Shown here in pieces: positions 14,347 through 22,003 of a stretch of 37,461 nt of DNA. The stretch lies in the NCBI GenBank assembly GCA_015067635.1, contig SVMA01000017.1, positions 1 through 37,461 of the forward strand, given 5' to 3'. Source of the DNA: Oscillospiraceae bacterium (GTDB lineage: Bacteria; Bacillota; Clostridia; Oscillospirales; Oscillospiraceae). A program made the position numbers and the translations under genes. Positions within the stretch are counted from its first letter, which is position 1, and each line of letters starts with the position of its first letter. The notes under the pieces were generated by a model. It had not been told where the DNA came from and made no database searches. It was given only the letters and a program-made list of their open reading frames with translations.

Positions 14347-15606
14347 ATGAACACAAAAGCGGTTAGAATTTACGGCAAGCAGGATCTTCGCTTGGAAGAG
14401 TTTGCTCTGCCTGAGGTGGGGCCGGACGATGTGCAGGTGAAGGTCATTTCTGACTCTGTTTGTATGTCCACATACAAAGCAGCCCTGGAAGGCGGCGACC
14501 ATAAGCGTGTTCCGGACGACTGTGCTACCAATCCTACCGTGGTCGGACACGAATTCTGCGGTGATATTGTTGCAGTTGGCGAAAACTGGAAGCATAAGTA
14601 TAAGGTTGGCGATAAGTTTGCTATTCAGCCTGCGCACTACTACAAAGGTTCGCAAATGGCTCCCGGCTATTCCTACAACTACTGCGGTGGTTCTTCTACT
14701 TACGGCAATATTCCTATTGAAACGCTGCTGATGGATTGTCTGCTGCCTTACGAGGCTGATGCCTATTTTTACGGTTCTCTGGCAGAACCCATCAGCTGTG
14801 TCGTGGGCACCTTCCATGCCATGTATCACACCAAGGCGGGCTCCTATGTTCATGAAATGGGCATTAAGGAAGGCGGCAAAATGGCGATGCTGGCATCCGT
14901 CGGTCCTATGGGCTTGGGTGCGATCGACTACGCACTGCACTGTGACCGTCGTCCCGGTCTGTTGGTTATTACCGACATTGACGATGCCCGTCTGGAGCGT
15001 GCCGCATCCATCTATACGGTGGAAGAAGCAAAGAAGCAGGGAATTGAGCTGCACTATGTGAATACCAAGATGGAAGGCGCAACGGAGTATTTGCGCTCCC
15101 TGACCGGCGGTACGGGCTATGACGATGTGATTTGCTTCGCACCGGTCAAGCCTCTGATCGAGCAGGCAGGCGACATTTTGGGCTTTGACGGCTGTTTGAA
15201 CTTCTTTGCCGGTCCTACCGACAGCCAGTTTAAGGCACCCTTCAACTGGTACAATGTCCACTATCTGTATACCCACGTGGTGGGTACTTCCGGCGGCAAC
15301 AATGATGACCTGCGGGAAGCAATCGAGATGATGAGCGCCGGCAAGCTGAATCCTGCGGCACTGGTCACTCACATCGGTGGATTGAATGCAGTGGTGGATA
15401 CCGTGCTGAATCTGCCTTCCATCCCCGGCGGCAAAAAGCTGATTTACAACCACATTGACCTGCCTCTGACGGCTATTTCCGATTTTGAGGAAGCAGGTAA
15501 GACGGATCCGCTGTTTGCAGAACTGGATAAGATTTGCAAAGCACACAATAATTTGTGGAGTGCGGAAGCAGAAAAATATTTGCTGGCAAATGCCAAATCC
15601 ATCTAA
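14347..15606 (+). CDS. Zinc-dependent medium-chain dehydrogenase (polyol/sugar-phosphate type)
   Basis: A 419-residue protein of the zinc-binding alcohol dehydrogenase superfamily. The N-terminal half has the zinc-site elements SDSVCMSTYKAA and VVGHEFCGDIVAVGENW; a Rossmann-like segment begins GGKMAMLASVGPMGLGAIDYA, then LLVITDIDDARLERA. Length and the unusual catalytic-domain insertions resemble L-sorbose-1-phosphate reductase-like members rather than simple alcohol dehydrogenases. It would oxidise a secondary alcohol of a polyol or sugar phosphate with NAD(P). ATG 14347 is chosen, with GGGAGGA 6 nt upstream, 14 bp after metF. It is the last gene before a terminator, so it belongs to the E2-E1-metVF operon and may feed it with substrate. 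Confidence 0.85.
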   Translation: MNTKAVRIYGKQDLRLEEFALPEVGPDDVQVKVISDSVCMSTYKAALEGGDHKRVPDDCATNPTVVGHEFCGDIVAVGENWKHKYKVGDKFAIQPAHYYKGSQMAPGYSYNYCGGSSTYGNIPIETLLMDCLLPYEADAYFYGSLAEPISCVVGTFHAMYHTKAGSYVHEMGIKEGGKMAMLASVGPMGLGAIDYALHCDRRPGLLVITDIDDARLERAASIYTVEEAKKQGIELHYVNTKMEGATEYLRSLTGGTGYDDVICFAPVKPLIEQAGDILGFDGCLNFFAGPTDSQFKAPFNWYNVHYLYTHVVGTSGGNNDDLREAIEMMSAGKLNPAALVTHIGGLNAVVDTVLNLPSIPGGKKLIYNHIDLPLTAISDFEEAGKTDPLFAELDKICKAHNNLWSAEAEKYLLANAKSI

Positions 15607-15613
15607 ACAGAAA

Positions 15614-15640
15614 GCGTCCGGAAAACCGGACGCCTTCTTT
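15614..15640 (+). terminator. Terminator of the E2-E1-metVF-dehydrogenase operon
   Basis: GCGTCCGG (15614-15621), an AAAA loop and CCGGACGC (15626-15633) are followed by CTTCTTT. It closes the operon just after the dehydrogenase stop. Confidence 0.85.
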
Positions 15641-15719
15641 GTATTCTTTTTGTCTGAAAGACTTGTTGGGTATGAAATGAACCGCATGGGGCAAAATGTG
15701 GAAGAGGAGGCGGTAAGAA

Positions 15720-15968
15720 ATGGTAAAAGGAATTACAAAGCAGGTTATCGTTGTGCATTCGCCGGAGCCAAAGCTGTTTGAACAGGCAATTTTTATCCTG
15801 AATGAGGACGCTATGCACGAGGGTGTTACCGATGAAATGCTGCTGCGGGAGGCAAAAAAAGCAGTACGGCAGAGCAGAGAGAAAACATGGCCGGTCAGCA
15901 GGGCTTTATGGGGTCTTCTCGGGGCGGGTGTGACAGGCACCCTTTGGCTGCTCAGCTGCTTGTTTTGA
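15720..15968 (+). CDS. Small protein with C-terminal membrane segment, function unknown
   Basis: An 82-residue protein with a soluble N-terminal part starting MVKGITKQVIVVHSPEPKLFEQAIFIL, a charged middle and one C-terminal hydrophobic segment (about residues 62-81). A similar N-terminal pattern (VTKRVIVVxSPDxxxFxQAIF) occurs in many small Clostridia proteins of unknown role. GAGGAGG lies 7-8 nt before the start. It stands between the dehydrogenase operon terminator and the promoter of the dihydrouridine synthase gene, so it is probably transcribed alone. Confidence 0.7.
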   Translation: MVKGITKQVIVVHSPEPKLFEQAIFILNEDAMHEGVTDEMLLREAKKAVRQSREKTWPVSRALWGLLGAGVTGTLWLLSCLF

Positions 15969-15970
15969 CT

Positions 15971-15999
15971 TGCGAAATAAGGGATACTGTGATATAATA
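15971..15999 (+). promoter_or_regulatory. Promoter of the tRNA-dihydrouridine synthase gene
   Basis: TTGCGA (15971-15976), a 17-bp spacer and a perfect TATAAT (15994-15999). The expected transcription start is near 16006, which argues against ATG 16008 as the translation start and for ATG 16023. Confidence 0.7.
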
Positions 16000-16022
16000 C
16001 ACCCAAAATGTGGAAGTGGGCG

Positions 16023-16994
16023 ATGGTATTGCAGCTTGGTAAATATGAAATCGTAAATCCGATTGCCCTTGGGCCCATGGCCGGAGTCACGGACCTGGCG
16101 TTTCGGACGGTCTGTGCCCAATTGGGAGCCAACATTACGGTGACGGAAATGGTATCCTCCCGGGCGCTGGTTTACAAGGATAAAAAGAGCGCGGCATTGC
16201 TGAAAAAGAATGAGGGAAGCTTGTGCGGTGCTCAAATTTTCGGCAACGATCCCGATGTGATGGCAGAGGGTGCAAGATTGGCACTGGAAATCTCCGGCTG
16301 CGATTTTCTGGATATCAATATGGGCTGCCCAATGCCCAAAATTGCCAATTCCGGTGACGGCTGCGGTTTGATGCGCACACCCGCCTTGGCTGGGGATATT
16401 CTTTCAGCGGTGGTTAAGGCAGTGGATGTGCCGGTTACGGTGAAATGCCGCTTGGGTTGGGATAAGAGCAGCATCAATGTATTGGATTTTGCCAAGCGCA
16501 TGGAGGATAACGGTGCGGCTATGGTGACAGTCCATGGCCGGACCCGCAGCATGCTCTATTCCGGCGTAGCGGATTGGGATATGATTACCAAGGTGAAAAG
16601 CTGTCTGCAAATTCCAGTTCTTGCAAACGGAGACATTGTGGACGGACAAACAGCATGTAAATGCCTGAAGCGCACCGGCGCAGACGGCATTATGATTGGA
16701 CGTGCGTCTTTCGGTGACCCTTGGATTTTTGCAGAGGTAAAAGCGGCACTGGAAGGGCAGGATGGGTATCAGCGTCCTGCGCTGAAGGACCGGATCGCCT
16801 TGGCGGTTCACCAGTTTGAGCTGTCGGAAAAGGATCACGGAGAGCATGTTGCCTGTCTGGAGGCAAGGAAGCATTTTGCATGGTATCTGCGTGGCGTTAA
16901 GCACAGCAGTTTTTATAAAAACCAAATATCCTCAGTAAGTACCATGGAAGATATTTACCGCATTGCAAAAGACATTGTGCGGGATTTAAAATAA
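16023..16994 (+). CDS. dusB: tRNA-dihydrouridine synthase
   Basis: A 323-residue FMN-dependent TIM-barrel enzyme that reduces uridines in the tRNA D loop. The diagnostic segments are ALGPMAGVTD, TEMVSSRAL, GCDFLDINMGCPMPKI (with the catalytic cysteine) and NGDIVDG and GADGIMIGRASFGDPW at the phosphate-binding end; HARKHFAWYL-like residues close the C-terminal helical domain. ATG 16023 is chosen because the promoter -10 box ends only 8 bp before the in-frame ATG at 16008. The assignment to DusB rather than another Dus subtype is by overall resemblance. The glycosidase-like gene follows after 13 bp and is probably co-transcribed. Confidence 0.9.
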   Translation: MVLQLGKYEIVNPIALGPMAGVTDLAFRTVCAQLGANITVTEMVSSRALVYKDKKSAALLKKNEGSLCGAQIFGNDPDVMAEGARLALEISGCDFLDINMGCPMPKIANSGDGCGLMRTPALAGDILSAVVKAVDVPVTVKCRLGWDKSSINVLDFAKRMEDNGAAMVTVHGRTRSMLYSGVADWDMITKVKSCLQIPVLANGDIVDGQTACKCLKRTGADGIMIGRASFGDPWIFAEVKAALEGQDGYQRPALKDRIALAVHQFELSEKDHGEHVACLEARKHFAWYLRGVKHSSFYKNQISSVSTMEDIYRIAKDIVRDLK

Positions 16995-17007
16995 AAGGAG
17001 TATGGAT

Positions 17008-18885
17008 ATGGAAAGAGATTTTATTGCACACGGCATTGCCATCGGACAGTATGAATTTCCGGTGGAAAAGATCAAAGATTTGATCGACGAGCTTTGTATC
17101 AGCAAGGGAATGAATTATATCTACTTCTTCACCAAAGAAACACCGGTGGATAAGAAGTATATTCTGGAATGGGCAGAACACATGGCCAAAAATCAGATCT
17201 ATTTTACATATGCCTATGATTACGGTCGTGGGGCACGGAAGGGCAATGTGGCAGATCCCTGCGGCTATGATAAGGAAACCGCACTGGAAATGAAGAAAAT
17301 TGCCGGCAAGTATTTTCTTGGCCATGTTTTGGCGGAATTGGGCAGTGAATTCGGTTGTGCCGGCTCCGGTTATTGGCCTAACGAAAATGAAGTGGAACAT
17401 TCCGCAGAGGCTAGAGAGTCCCTGGGCAGAACGGTGGATGAATACGTTCAGGCAGCAAGTATGGATGGAGAAATTCCTGTTACTGTCATTGAGGCAACGG
17501 GCTTGGTTACCTATGTAAATCAAAGTGCGCAAACCTATCCCACTTTGGAGATGCTTTGCGGCAATCCGGAGATTATGCTTCCCATGCTCCGCGCCACTGC
17601 AAAAGCAAGCAAGGCTCCTTATTTTGCTACCTATATCGCAGATGAATGGTATGGCGGTGTGCGGAATATGGACGGGCTGAAGCAGCATCGGGTGCGGATG
17701 GCTTATGATTATGCGTATATGTCCGGCTCCAGTGTGTTCACGTTGGAAAGCGGTGACGAACGGCTGTATTCCCATGATACGGCTGCAGAAAATGGGGCAG
17801 AAGGCGTTGTGGATGAATTCAATACGCCCTACGGATATGACCATCCGGTAGTCAAAATGCACCGGGATGTGATCAAGGAATTTGCAGATTTTCTCCATGA
17901 GGACAGCAGACCCGTGGGCGGTCCGAAGGTGAAGGTGGCCTTTGTGCAGGGTAATTTGGATGGATACAGCCCCTGGCGGTCCGGCAGTTCCTTGTGGAAT
18001 AACTATAACGATAGGAATTTCGGTTACAGCACACCGGAATTTGTGTGGCGGTTGTTTGATGAGATCACCGTCAAGCGGAATTGGGCGGATATCCATAACT
18101 TCGGTGACATTGACCTGAGTGGTGCACCGGCCTACGGTACTTACGATATCATCAACGCGGCGGACGGTTATGAGACCATGTCCAGATACGACTATCTGAT
18201 CTTCACCGGCTGGAACACCATGACGGAGGAAATCTATGAGAATCTCAAGAAGTTTGTCCAAAACGGCGGCCGGCTGTTTATGACTGCCGCCCACCTGAAC
18301 ACCACGGACAAGCGGGACGGGGAGATGAAGCTCATTCACGACGGTGATGTATCGGATCTGTTCGGCTGTGTGCTGGATGCAGAAAATACCAATATTCTGA
18401 ACCATGGCTACAAGTTCCTGGAAAGCCTGGTGCCGGAATTCAAGTATCCTGCGGATATGTGGTTTGACCCCCTGTTCTCCGAGGGTTACGTGAAGTATCC
18501 CACCATCACCCTGAAGGGCGCCCAGCCCACGGGTAAGCTGAGTCAGGACTTTGATGAAAAAGATGTGGATGCTATGCCCATCTGGATGACGGAAAACAAG
18601 GTTGGGGATGGCTACGCTGTTCTGATGACATCCCTGGACTATCCCAGCATGAGTGGCTACACCATTTACAAGGCAGTGGTACGGGAAATGCTGACAGCAT
18701 CCCACCGGCAGTGTCCCATCAAGGTCTACGGCGGTGACAAGCTGCGCTTTACGGTCTACGAAGGGGACAAGGTATACCTGCTGAATACGGACTTTGACTG
18801 CCAGACCCATGCCATTATCGACTATGGCACAGAAAAGCGGGAATTCTTCCTCCAGCCCAGAGAGCTGAAACCGGTGGAAAGATAA
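17008..18885 (+). CDS. Glycoside-hydrolase-like protein with GATase-like domain, copy 1
   Basis: A 625-residue protein without signal peptide. Residues 1 to about 310 look like a TIM barrel: AHGIAIGQYEFP, GSGYWPNENE, a glutamate in VIEATG (E162), a GNPEIMLPMLRAT segment, and a second glutamate in TLESGDER (E247); the spacing of these two resembles the acid/base and nucleophile of clan GH-A enzymes (inference). Residues about 310-480 look like a class-I glutamine-amidotransferase-like or beta-galactosidase-trimerisation domain (VKVAFVQGNLD, YDYLIFTGWN, GGRLFMTAAHL). The last 100 residues are beta-rich. ATG 17008 is chosen because AGGAG is 7 nt upstream and copy 2 starts identically. It follows the dihydrouridine synthase gene closely. 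The exact family and substrate are not recognised. Confidence 0.75.
   Translation: MERDFIAHGIAIGQYEFPVEKIKDLIDELCISKGMNYIYFFTKETPVDKKYILEWAEHMAKNQIYFTYAYDYGRGARKGNVADPCGYDKETALEMKKIAGKYFLGHVLAELGSEFGCAGSGYWPNENEVEHSAEARESLGRTVDEYVQAASMDGEIPVTVIEATGLVTYVNQSAQTYPTLEMLCGNPEIMLPMLRATAKASKAPYFATYIADEWYGGVRNMDGLKQHRVRMAYDYAYMSGSSVFTLESGDERLYSHDTAAENGAEGVVDEFNTPYGYDHPVVKMHRDVIKEFADFLHEDSRPVGGPKVKVAFVQGNLDGYSPWRSGSSLWNNYNDRNFGYSTPEFVWRLFDEITVKRNWADIHNFGDIDLSGAPAYGTYDIINAADGYETMSRYDYLIFTGWNTMTEEIYENLKKFVQNGGRLFMTAAHLNTTDKRDGEMKLIHDGDVSDLFGCVLDAENTNILNHGYKFLESLVPEFKYPADMWFDPLFSEGYVKYPTITLKGAQPTGKLSQDFDEKDVDAMPIWMTENKVGDGYAVLMTSLDYPSMSGYTIYKAVVREMLTASHRQCPIKVYGGDKLRFTVYEGDKVYLLNTDFDCQTHAIIDYGTEKREFFLQPRELKPVER
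18015..18858 (+). repeat. 844-bp perfect direct repeat, copy 1
   Basis: Line-by-line comparison shows 18015-18858 identical to 20095-20938 (offset 2080). The repeat covers about residues 337-617 of both glycosidase-like genes. The flanking parts of the genes are clearly diverged, so recent gene conversion or recombination is the likely cause. Confidence 0.97.
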
Positions 18886-18949
18886 TTATAAAAAGTAAAA
18901 CGGAAGTTGTACAAAACAAGGGAGTTTCCGGCTTTCACCGGAAAAATGC

Positions 18950-19011
18950 TTGCTATATCGCTATGTCGGACTTATAATTAAGGCGGTACACAGAATGAGC
19001 AGGCGTACCGC
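18950..19011 (+). promoter_or_regulatory. Promoter and leader dyad of glycosidase-like copy 2
   Basis: TTGCTA (18950-18955), a 17-bp spacer and TATAAT (18973-18978) form a promoter about 110 bp before the start. Immediately downstream GCGGTAC (18983-18989) and GTACCGC (19005-19011) make an inverted repeat over the expected transcription start, a likely operator or leader hairpin. A weak hairpin TTTCCGG/CCGGAAA (18925-18944) between the two genes may attenuate read-through. Nothing else is evident in 18886-19087. Confidence 0.6.
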
Positions 19012-19087
19012 GTTTGTAGGATCGGAAATGCCTGCTCCAACCCAGAGCGTGAAATTCTGTGGAATGACAACAAAATGGAGAAGAACA

Positions 19088-20965
19088 ATGGAACGAGATT
19101 TGATTGCACATGGGGTTGTACTGGGGCAGTATGATTTCCCTCATGACGAGATCATGAACTGGATTGATGAACGAATTATTGGTCGTGGACTGAATTTGGT
19201 TAAGTTCGATACGGTCGGTAAGCAGATTGAAAAGGAACTGTTGTTCAAATGGATCCGGCACATGGTGGATAATGAAATCTACTTTATCTTTTCCCATTAT
19301 TACGGTCGCGGTGATATGAAAGGTAAGGTTGCGTGGCCCGTAGGCTTTGATAATGAAACTGCCGCACAGGTGAAGGAGTTGGGCGGAAAATATTTCCTGG
19401 GCATGTCAGCCAGCGGCGAGCTGGGCAGTGAATATGCCTGCGCAGGCTCCGGCTACTGGCCCAATAAGAATAATTCCGAGCATATGAAGGATGCCTACGA
19501 CCAGCTTTGCACAACCGTGGAAGAATACTTTGAGCCTGCAAGAATGGGACAAGACCTTCCGATTACCAGTGTGGAAGCTACGGCGATGATGCCGTATATC
19601 AGCAGAACGCTGACCTTTCCTACGGTGGAAACGCCCTGCGGCAATCCTGAGTTTATGATTCCTATGCTTCGTGCAACGGCCAAGACTATCAAAGCGCCAT
19701 ACTGGTCAACTTACGTGGCGCATGAATGGTATGCCGGTGTACGGAACAAGGACCCGCTGAAATGGAAGCGGTGGAGAATGCTGTATAACTACTGCTATAT
19801 GTCCGGTTCCAACATTTTCGTGTTGGAAAGCGGTGATGAACGGATTTATTCCCACGAGATGGCGGCTCAAAACGGTGCAGAGGGAGTGAAGTCTTCCAGA
19901 GAAACACCTTATACAGGGGATTATATTCTGTGCCAGAAGTATCGGCAGGCTTTAAAAGATTTTTCAACCTTTATCCGTGAGGATTTCCGTCCCAAGGGCG
20001 GCCCCAAGGTGAAGGTGGCCTTTGTGCAGGGCAATCTGGACGCTTACAGTCCCTGGCGGTCCGGAAGCGCCATGTGGAACAACTATAACGATAAGAATTT
20101 CGGTTACAGCACACCGGAATTTGTGTGGCGGTTGTTTGATGAGATCACCGTCAAGCGGAATTGGGCGGATATCCATAACTTCGGTGACATTGACCTGAGT
20201 GGTGCACCGGCCTACGGTACTTACGATATCATCAACGCGGCGGACGGTTATGAGACCATGTCCAGATACGACTATCTGATCTTCACCGGCTGGAACACCA
20301 TGACGGAGGAAATCTATGAGAATCTCAAGAAGTTTGTCCAAAACGGCGGCCGGCTGTTTATGACTGCCGCCCACCTGAACACCACGGACAAGCGGGACGG
20401 GGAGATGAAGCTCATTCACGACGGTGATGTATCGGATCTGTTCGGCTGTGTGCTGGATGCAGAAAATACCAATATTCTGAACCATGGCTACAAGTTCCTG
20501 GAAAGCCTGGTGCCGGAATTCAAGTATCCTGCGGATATGTGGTTTGACCCCCTGTTCTCCGAGGGTTACGTGAAGTATCCCACCATCACCCTGAAGGGCG
20601 CCCAGCCCACGGGTAAGCTGAGTCAGGACTTTGATGAAAAAGATGTGGATGCTATGCCCATCTGGATGACGGAAAACAAGGTTGGGGATGGCTACGCTGT
20701 TCTGATGACATCCCTGGACTATCCCAGCATGAGTGGCTACACCATTTACAAGGCAGTGGTACGGGAAATGCTGACAGCATCCCACCGGCAGTGTCCCATC
20801 AAGGTCTACGGCGGTGACAAGCTGCGCTTTACGGTCTACGAAGGGGACAAGGTATACCTGCTGAATACGGACTTTGACTGCCAGACCCATGCCATTATCG
20901 ACTATGGCACAGAAAAGCGGGAATTCTTCCTCCAGCCCGGAGAGCTGAAACCTGTCGAACGCTGA
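19088..20965 (+). CDS. Glycoside-hydrolase-like protein with GATase-like domain, copy 2
   Basis: This is a 625-residue paralogue, exactly as long as copy 1. The N-terminal barrel is diverged (start MERDLIAHGVVLGQYDFP) but keeps GSGYWPNKNN, SVEATA (the same glutamate as E162), GNPEFMIPMLRAT and VLESGDER (as E247). From about residue 337 the proteins are identical, because the DNA is identical. ATG 19088 is chosen by homology to copy 1 and GGAG (19077-19080) 7 nt upstream; an earlier in-frame start at 18950 would fall within the promoter. The diverged barrels with a shared C-terminal half suggest different substrate choice with a common oligomerisation module. No transporter or sugar kinase is adjacent. 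Confidence 0.75.
   Translation: MERDLIAHGVVLGQYDFPHDEIMNWIDERIIGRGLNLVKFDTVGKQIEKELLFKWIRHMVDNEIYFIFSHYYGRGDMKGKVAWPVGFDNETAAQVKELGGKYFLGMSASGELGSEYACAGSGYWPNKNNSEHMKDAYDQLCTTVEEYFEPARMGQDLPITSVEATAMMPYISRTLTFPTVETPCGNPEFMIPMLRATAKTIKAPYWSTYVAHEWYAGVRNKDPLKWKRWRMLYNYCYMSGSNIFVLESGDERIYSHEMAAQNGAEGVKSSRETPYTGDYILCQKYRQALKDFSTFIREDFRPKGGPKVKVAFVQGNLDAYSPWRSGSAMWNNYNDKNFGYSTPEFVWRLFDEITVKRNWADIHNFGDIDLSGAPAYGTYDIINAADGYETMSRYDYLIFTGWNTMTEEIYENLKKFVQNGGRLFMTAAHLNTTDKRDGEMKLIHDGDVSDLFGCVLDAENTNILNHGYKFLESLVPEFKYPADMWFDPLFSEGYVKYPTITLKGAQPTGKLSQDFDEKDVDAMPIWMTENKVGDGYAVLMTSLDYPSMSGYTIYKAVVREMLTASHRQCPIKVYGGDKLRFTVYEGDKVYLLNTDFDCQTHAIIDYGTEKREFFLQPGELKPVER
20095..20938 (+). repeat. 844-bp perfect direct repeat, copy 2
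   Basis: Second copy of the repeat at 18015-18858; see that entry. The first differences on each side are A for G at 20094 and G for A at 20939. Confidence 0.97.
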
Positions 20966-20986
20966 AAAATTCATTGAATAGTTTTG

Positions 20987-21042
20987 CCGCCGTTTCACAT
21001 CCTAACCGAGAGGTGAGGATATGAAACGGCGGATCTTTTTTT
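20987..21042 (+). terminator. Terminator-like hairpin covering the start of the M23 peptidase gene
   Basis: A 17-bp stem with one mismatch (20987-21003 with 21016-21032) and a 12-nt loop is followed by a T-rich tract with seven T at 21036-21042. The 3' arm contains the ATG and the codons for MKRR, and the ribosome site GAGGTGAGG is split between loop and stem. It can end the glycosidase transcript and, in the same RNA, would hide the next gene's start. Confidence 0.8.
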
Positions 21043-21971
21043 GTTTGATTTTGATATTTTCCATGGTTTTACCTGTAAGAGCAGAGTCGATCAAATGGGT
21101 GGATTTTCAGGTACCTTACGAATCCCTCAAATATGCATTGGATCAGGATATCGCTACCTTTGAGCAGGAACAGCACCTGAGCTGGATAGATATTCTTGCG
21201 TTGGCGGCAGTGAATACAGGCGGAAAATGCAGTCTGTCCGCCGTAAAAAAGGCAGCACAGAGCTGGAACGCGGGTTTTGATCCGACAAAGCTGACGGAGC
21301 AGGCAAGCAAAAGCTATAACTATTACCATGAGGCATATACGGCAGCCTTGGGCGGCTTGGTGGGAAGCTATGCCATTGAAAAAGACGGGCAATGGACAGC
21401 AAGCTACGGGCTGAAGGCGTTTTCGCCCATAGCAGCCGGTTACGGATACAGCCATTGCGATGATTTTGGTGTCAGCCGATCCTTTGGATTTCACCGGAAG
21501 CACCTGGGCAATGATTTAATGGGCGCTCTGGGAACGCCTGTTGTAGCAGTAGAGGGCGGTGTGATTGAGGCTATGGGCTGGAACCGATACGGGGGGTGGC
21601 GTGTGGGCATCCGTTCCTTTGACAATAAGCGATACTATTATTATGCCCATCTGCAGAAAGACCATCCCTTCGCGGATGGCTTAAATGTGGGGGATATGGT
21701 GCAGGCAGGGGATCTGATCGGTTTCATGGGACGAACCGGCTATTCGGATAAGGAAAACGTGAATAACATTGAAACGGTTCACCTGCATTTCGGCATGGAA
21801 TTGGTTTTCGACGAAAGTCAAAAGGAATGCAACTCAGAAATATGGATCGATGTGTATCACATGGTGCGTTTACTAAGCAACCACCGTGCCAGTTACCGTA
21901 AGGTTGACGGCACTTGGCAACGGGTATACCCCTTTCAGGATCTGGATTTGGAGGAGCTGAACCGGGGCTAA
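21021..21971 (+). CDS. M23 family metallopeptidase, secreted
   Basis: A 316-residue protein with a signal peptide (basic MKRR, hydrophobic core, cleavage probably after VRA near residue 21). The N-terminal domain (about 22-140) is helical and unassigned. The C-terminal half is a LytM/M23 domain: HRKHLGNDLMG gives the first metal ligands (H-x-x-x-D), GNRYGGWRVGIRS-like strand, YYAHLQ and HLHFGMEL supply the remaining histidines. M23 enzymes cut peptidoglycan cross-bridges or serve in sporulation and cell-wall remodelling. Its start codon lies within a terminator-like hairpin, so its expression may depend on read-through or an alternative RNA fold. It ends at a bidirectional terminator against trmO. 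Confidence 0.88.
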   Translation: MKRRIFFCLILIFSMVLPVRAESIKWVDFQVPYESLKYALDQDIATFEQEQHLSWIDILALAAVNTGGKCSLSAVKKAAQSWNAGFDPTKLTEQASKSYNYYHEAYTAALGGLVGSYAIEKDGQWTASYGLKAFSPIAAGYGYSHCDDFGVSRSFGFHRKHLGNDLMGALGTPVVAVEGGVIEAMGWNRYGGWRVGIRSFDNKRYYYYAHLQKDHPFADGLNVGDMVQAGDLIGFMGRTGYSDKENVNNIETVHLHFGMELVFDESQKECNSEIWIDVYHMVRLLSNHRASYRKVDGTWQRVYPFQDLDLEELNRG

Positions 21972-21977
21972 ATAAAA

Positions 21978-22003
21978 AACAGCGTGCTGCGGCACGCTGT
22001 TTT
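21978..22003. terminator. Bidirectional terminator between the M23 gene and trmO
   Basis: AACAGCGTGC (21978-21987), loop TGCG and GCACGCTGTT (21992-22001) form a perfect stem, with A-rich DNA on the left and T-rich on the right, so it can act in both directions. Confidence 0.9.

Noticed and set aside
14122-15687. 521-codon minus-strand open frame
   Set aside because: Shadow of metF and the dehydrogenase gene, without motifs or a good ribosome site.
16008-16022. Upstream ATG at 16008 as start of the dihydrouridine synthase
   Set aside because: It is only 9 bp after the -10 box and leaves practically no leader; ATG 16023 fits better.
16897-18810. 637-codon open frame on the minus strand, and a similar one at 19964-20998
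   Set aside because: Antisense to the glycosidase-like genes; the two look alike only because of the 844-bp repeat.
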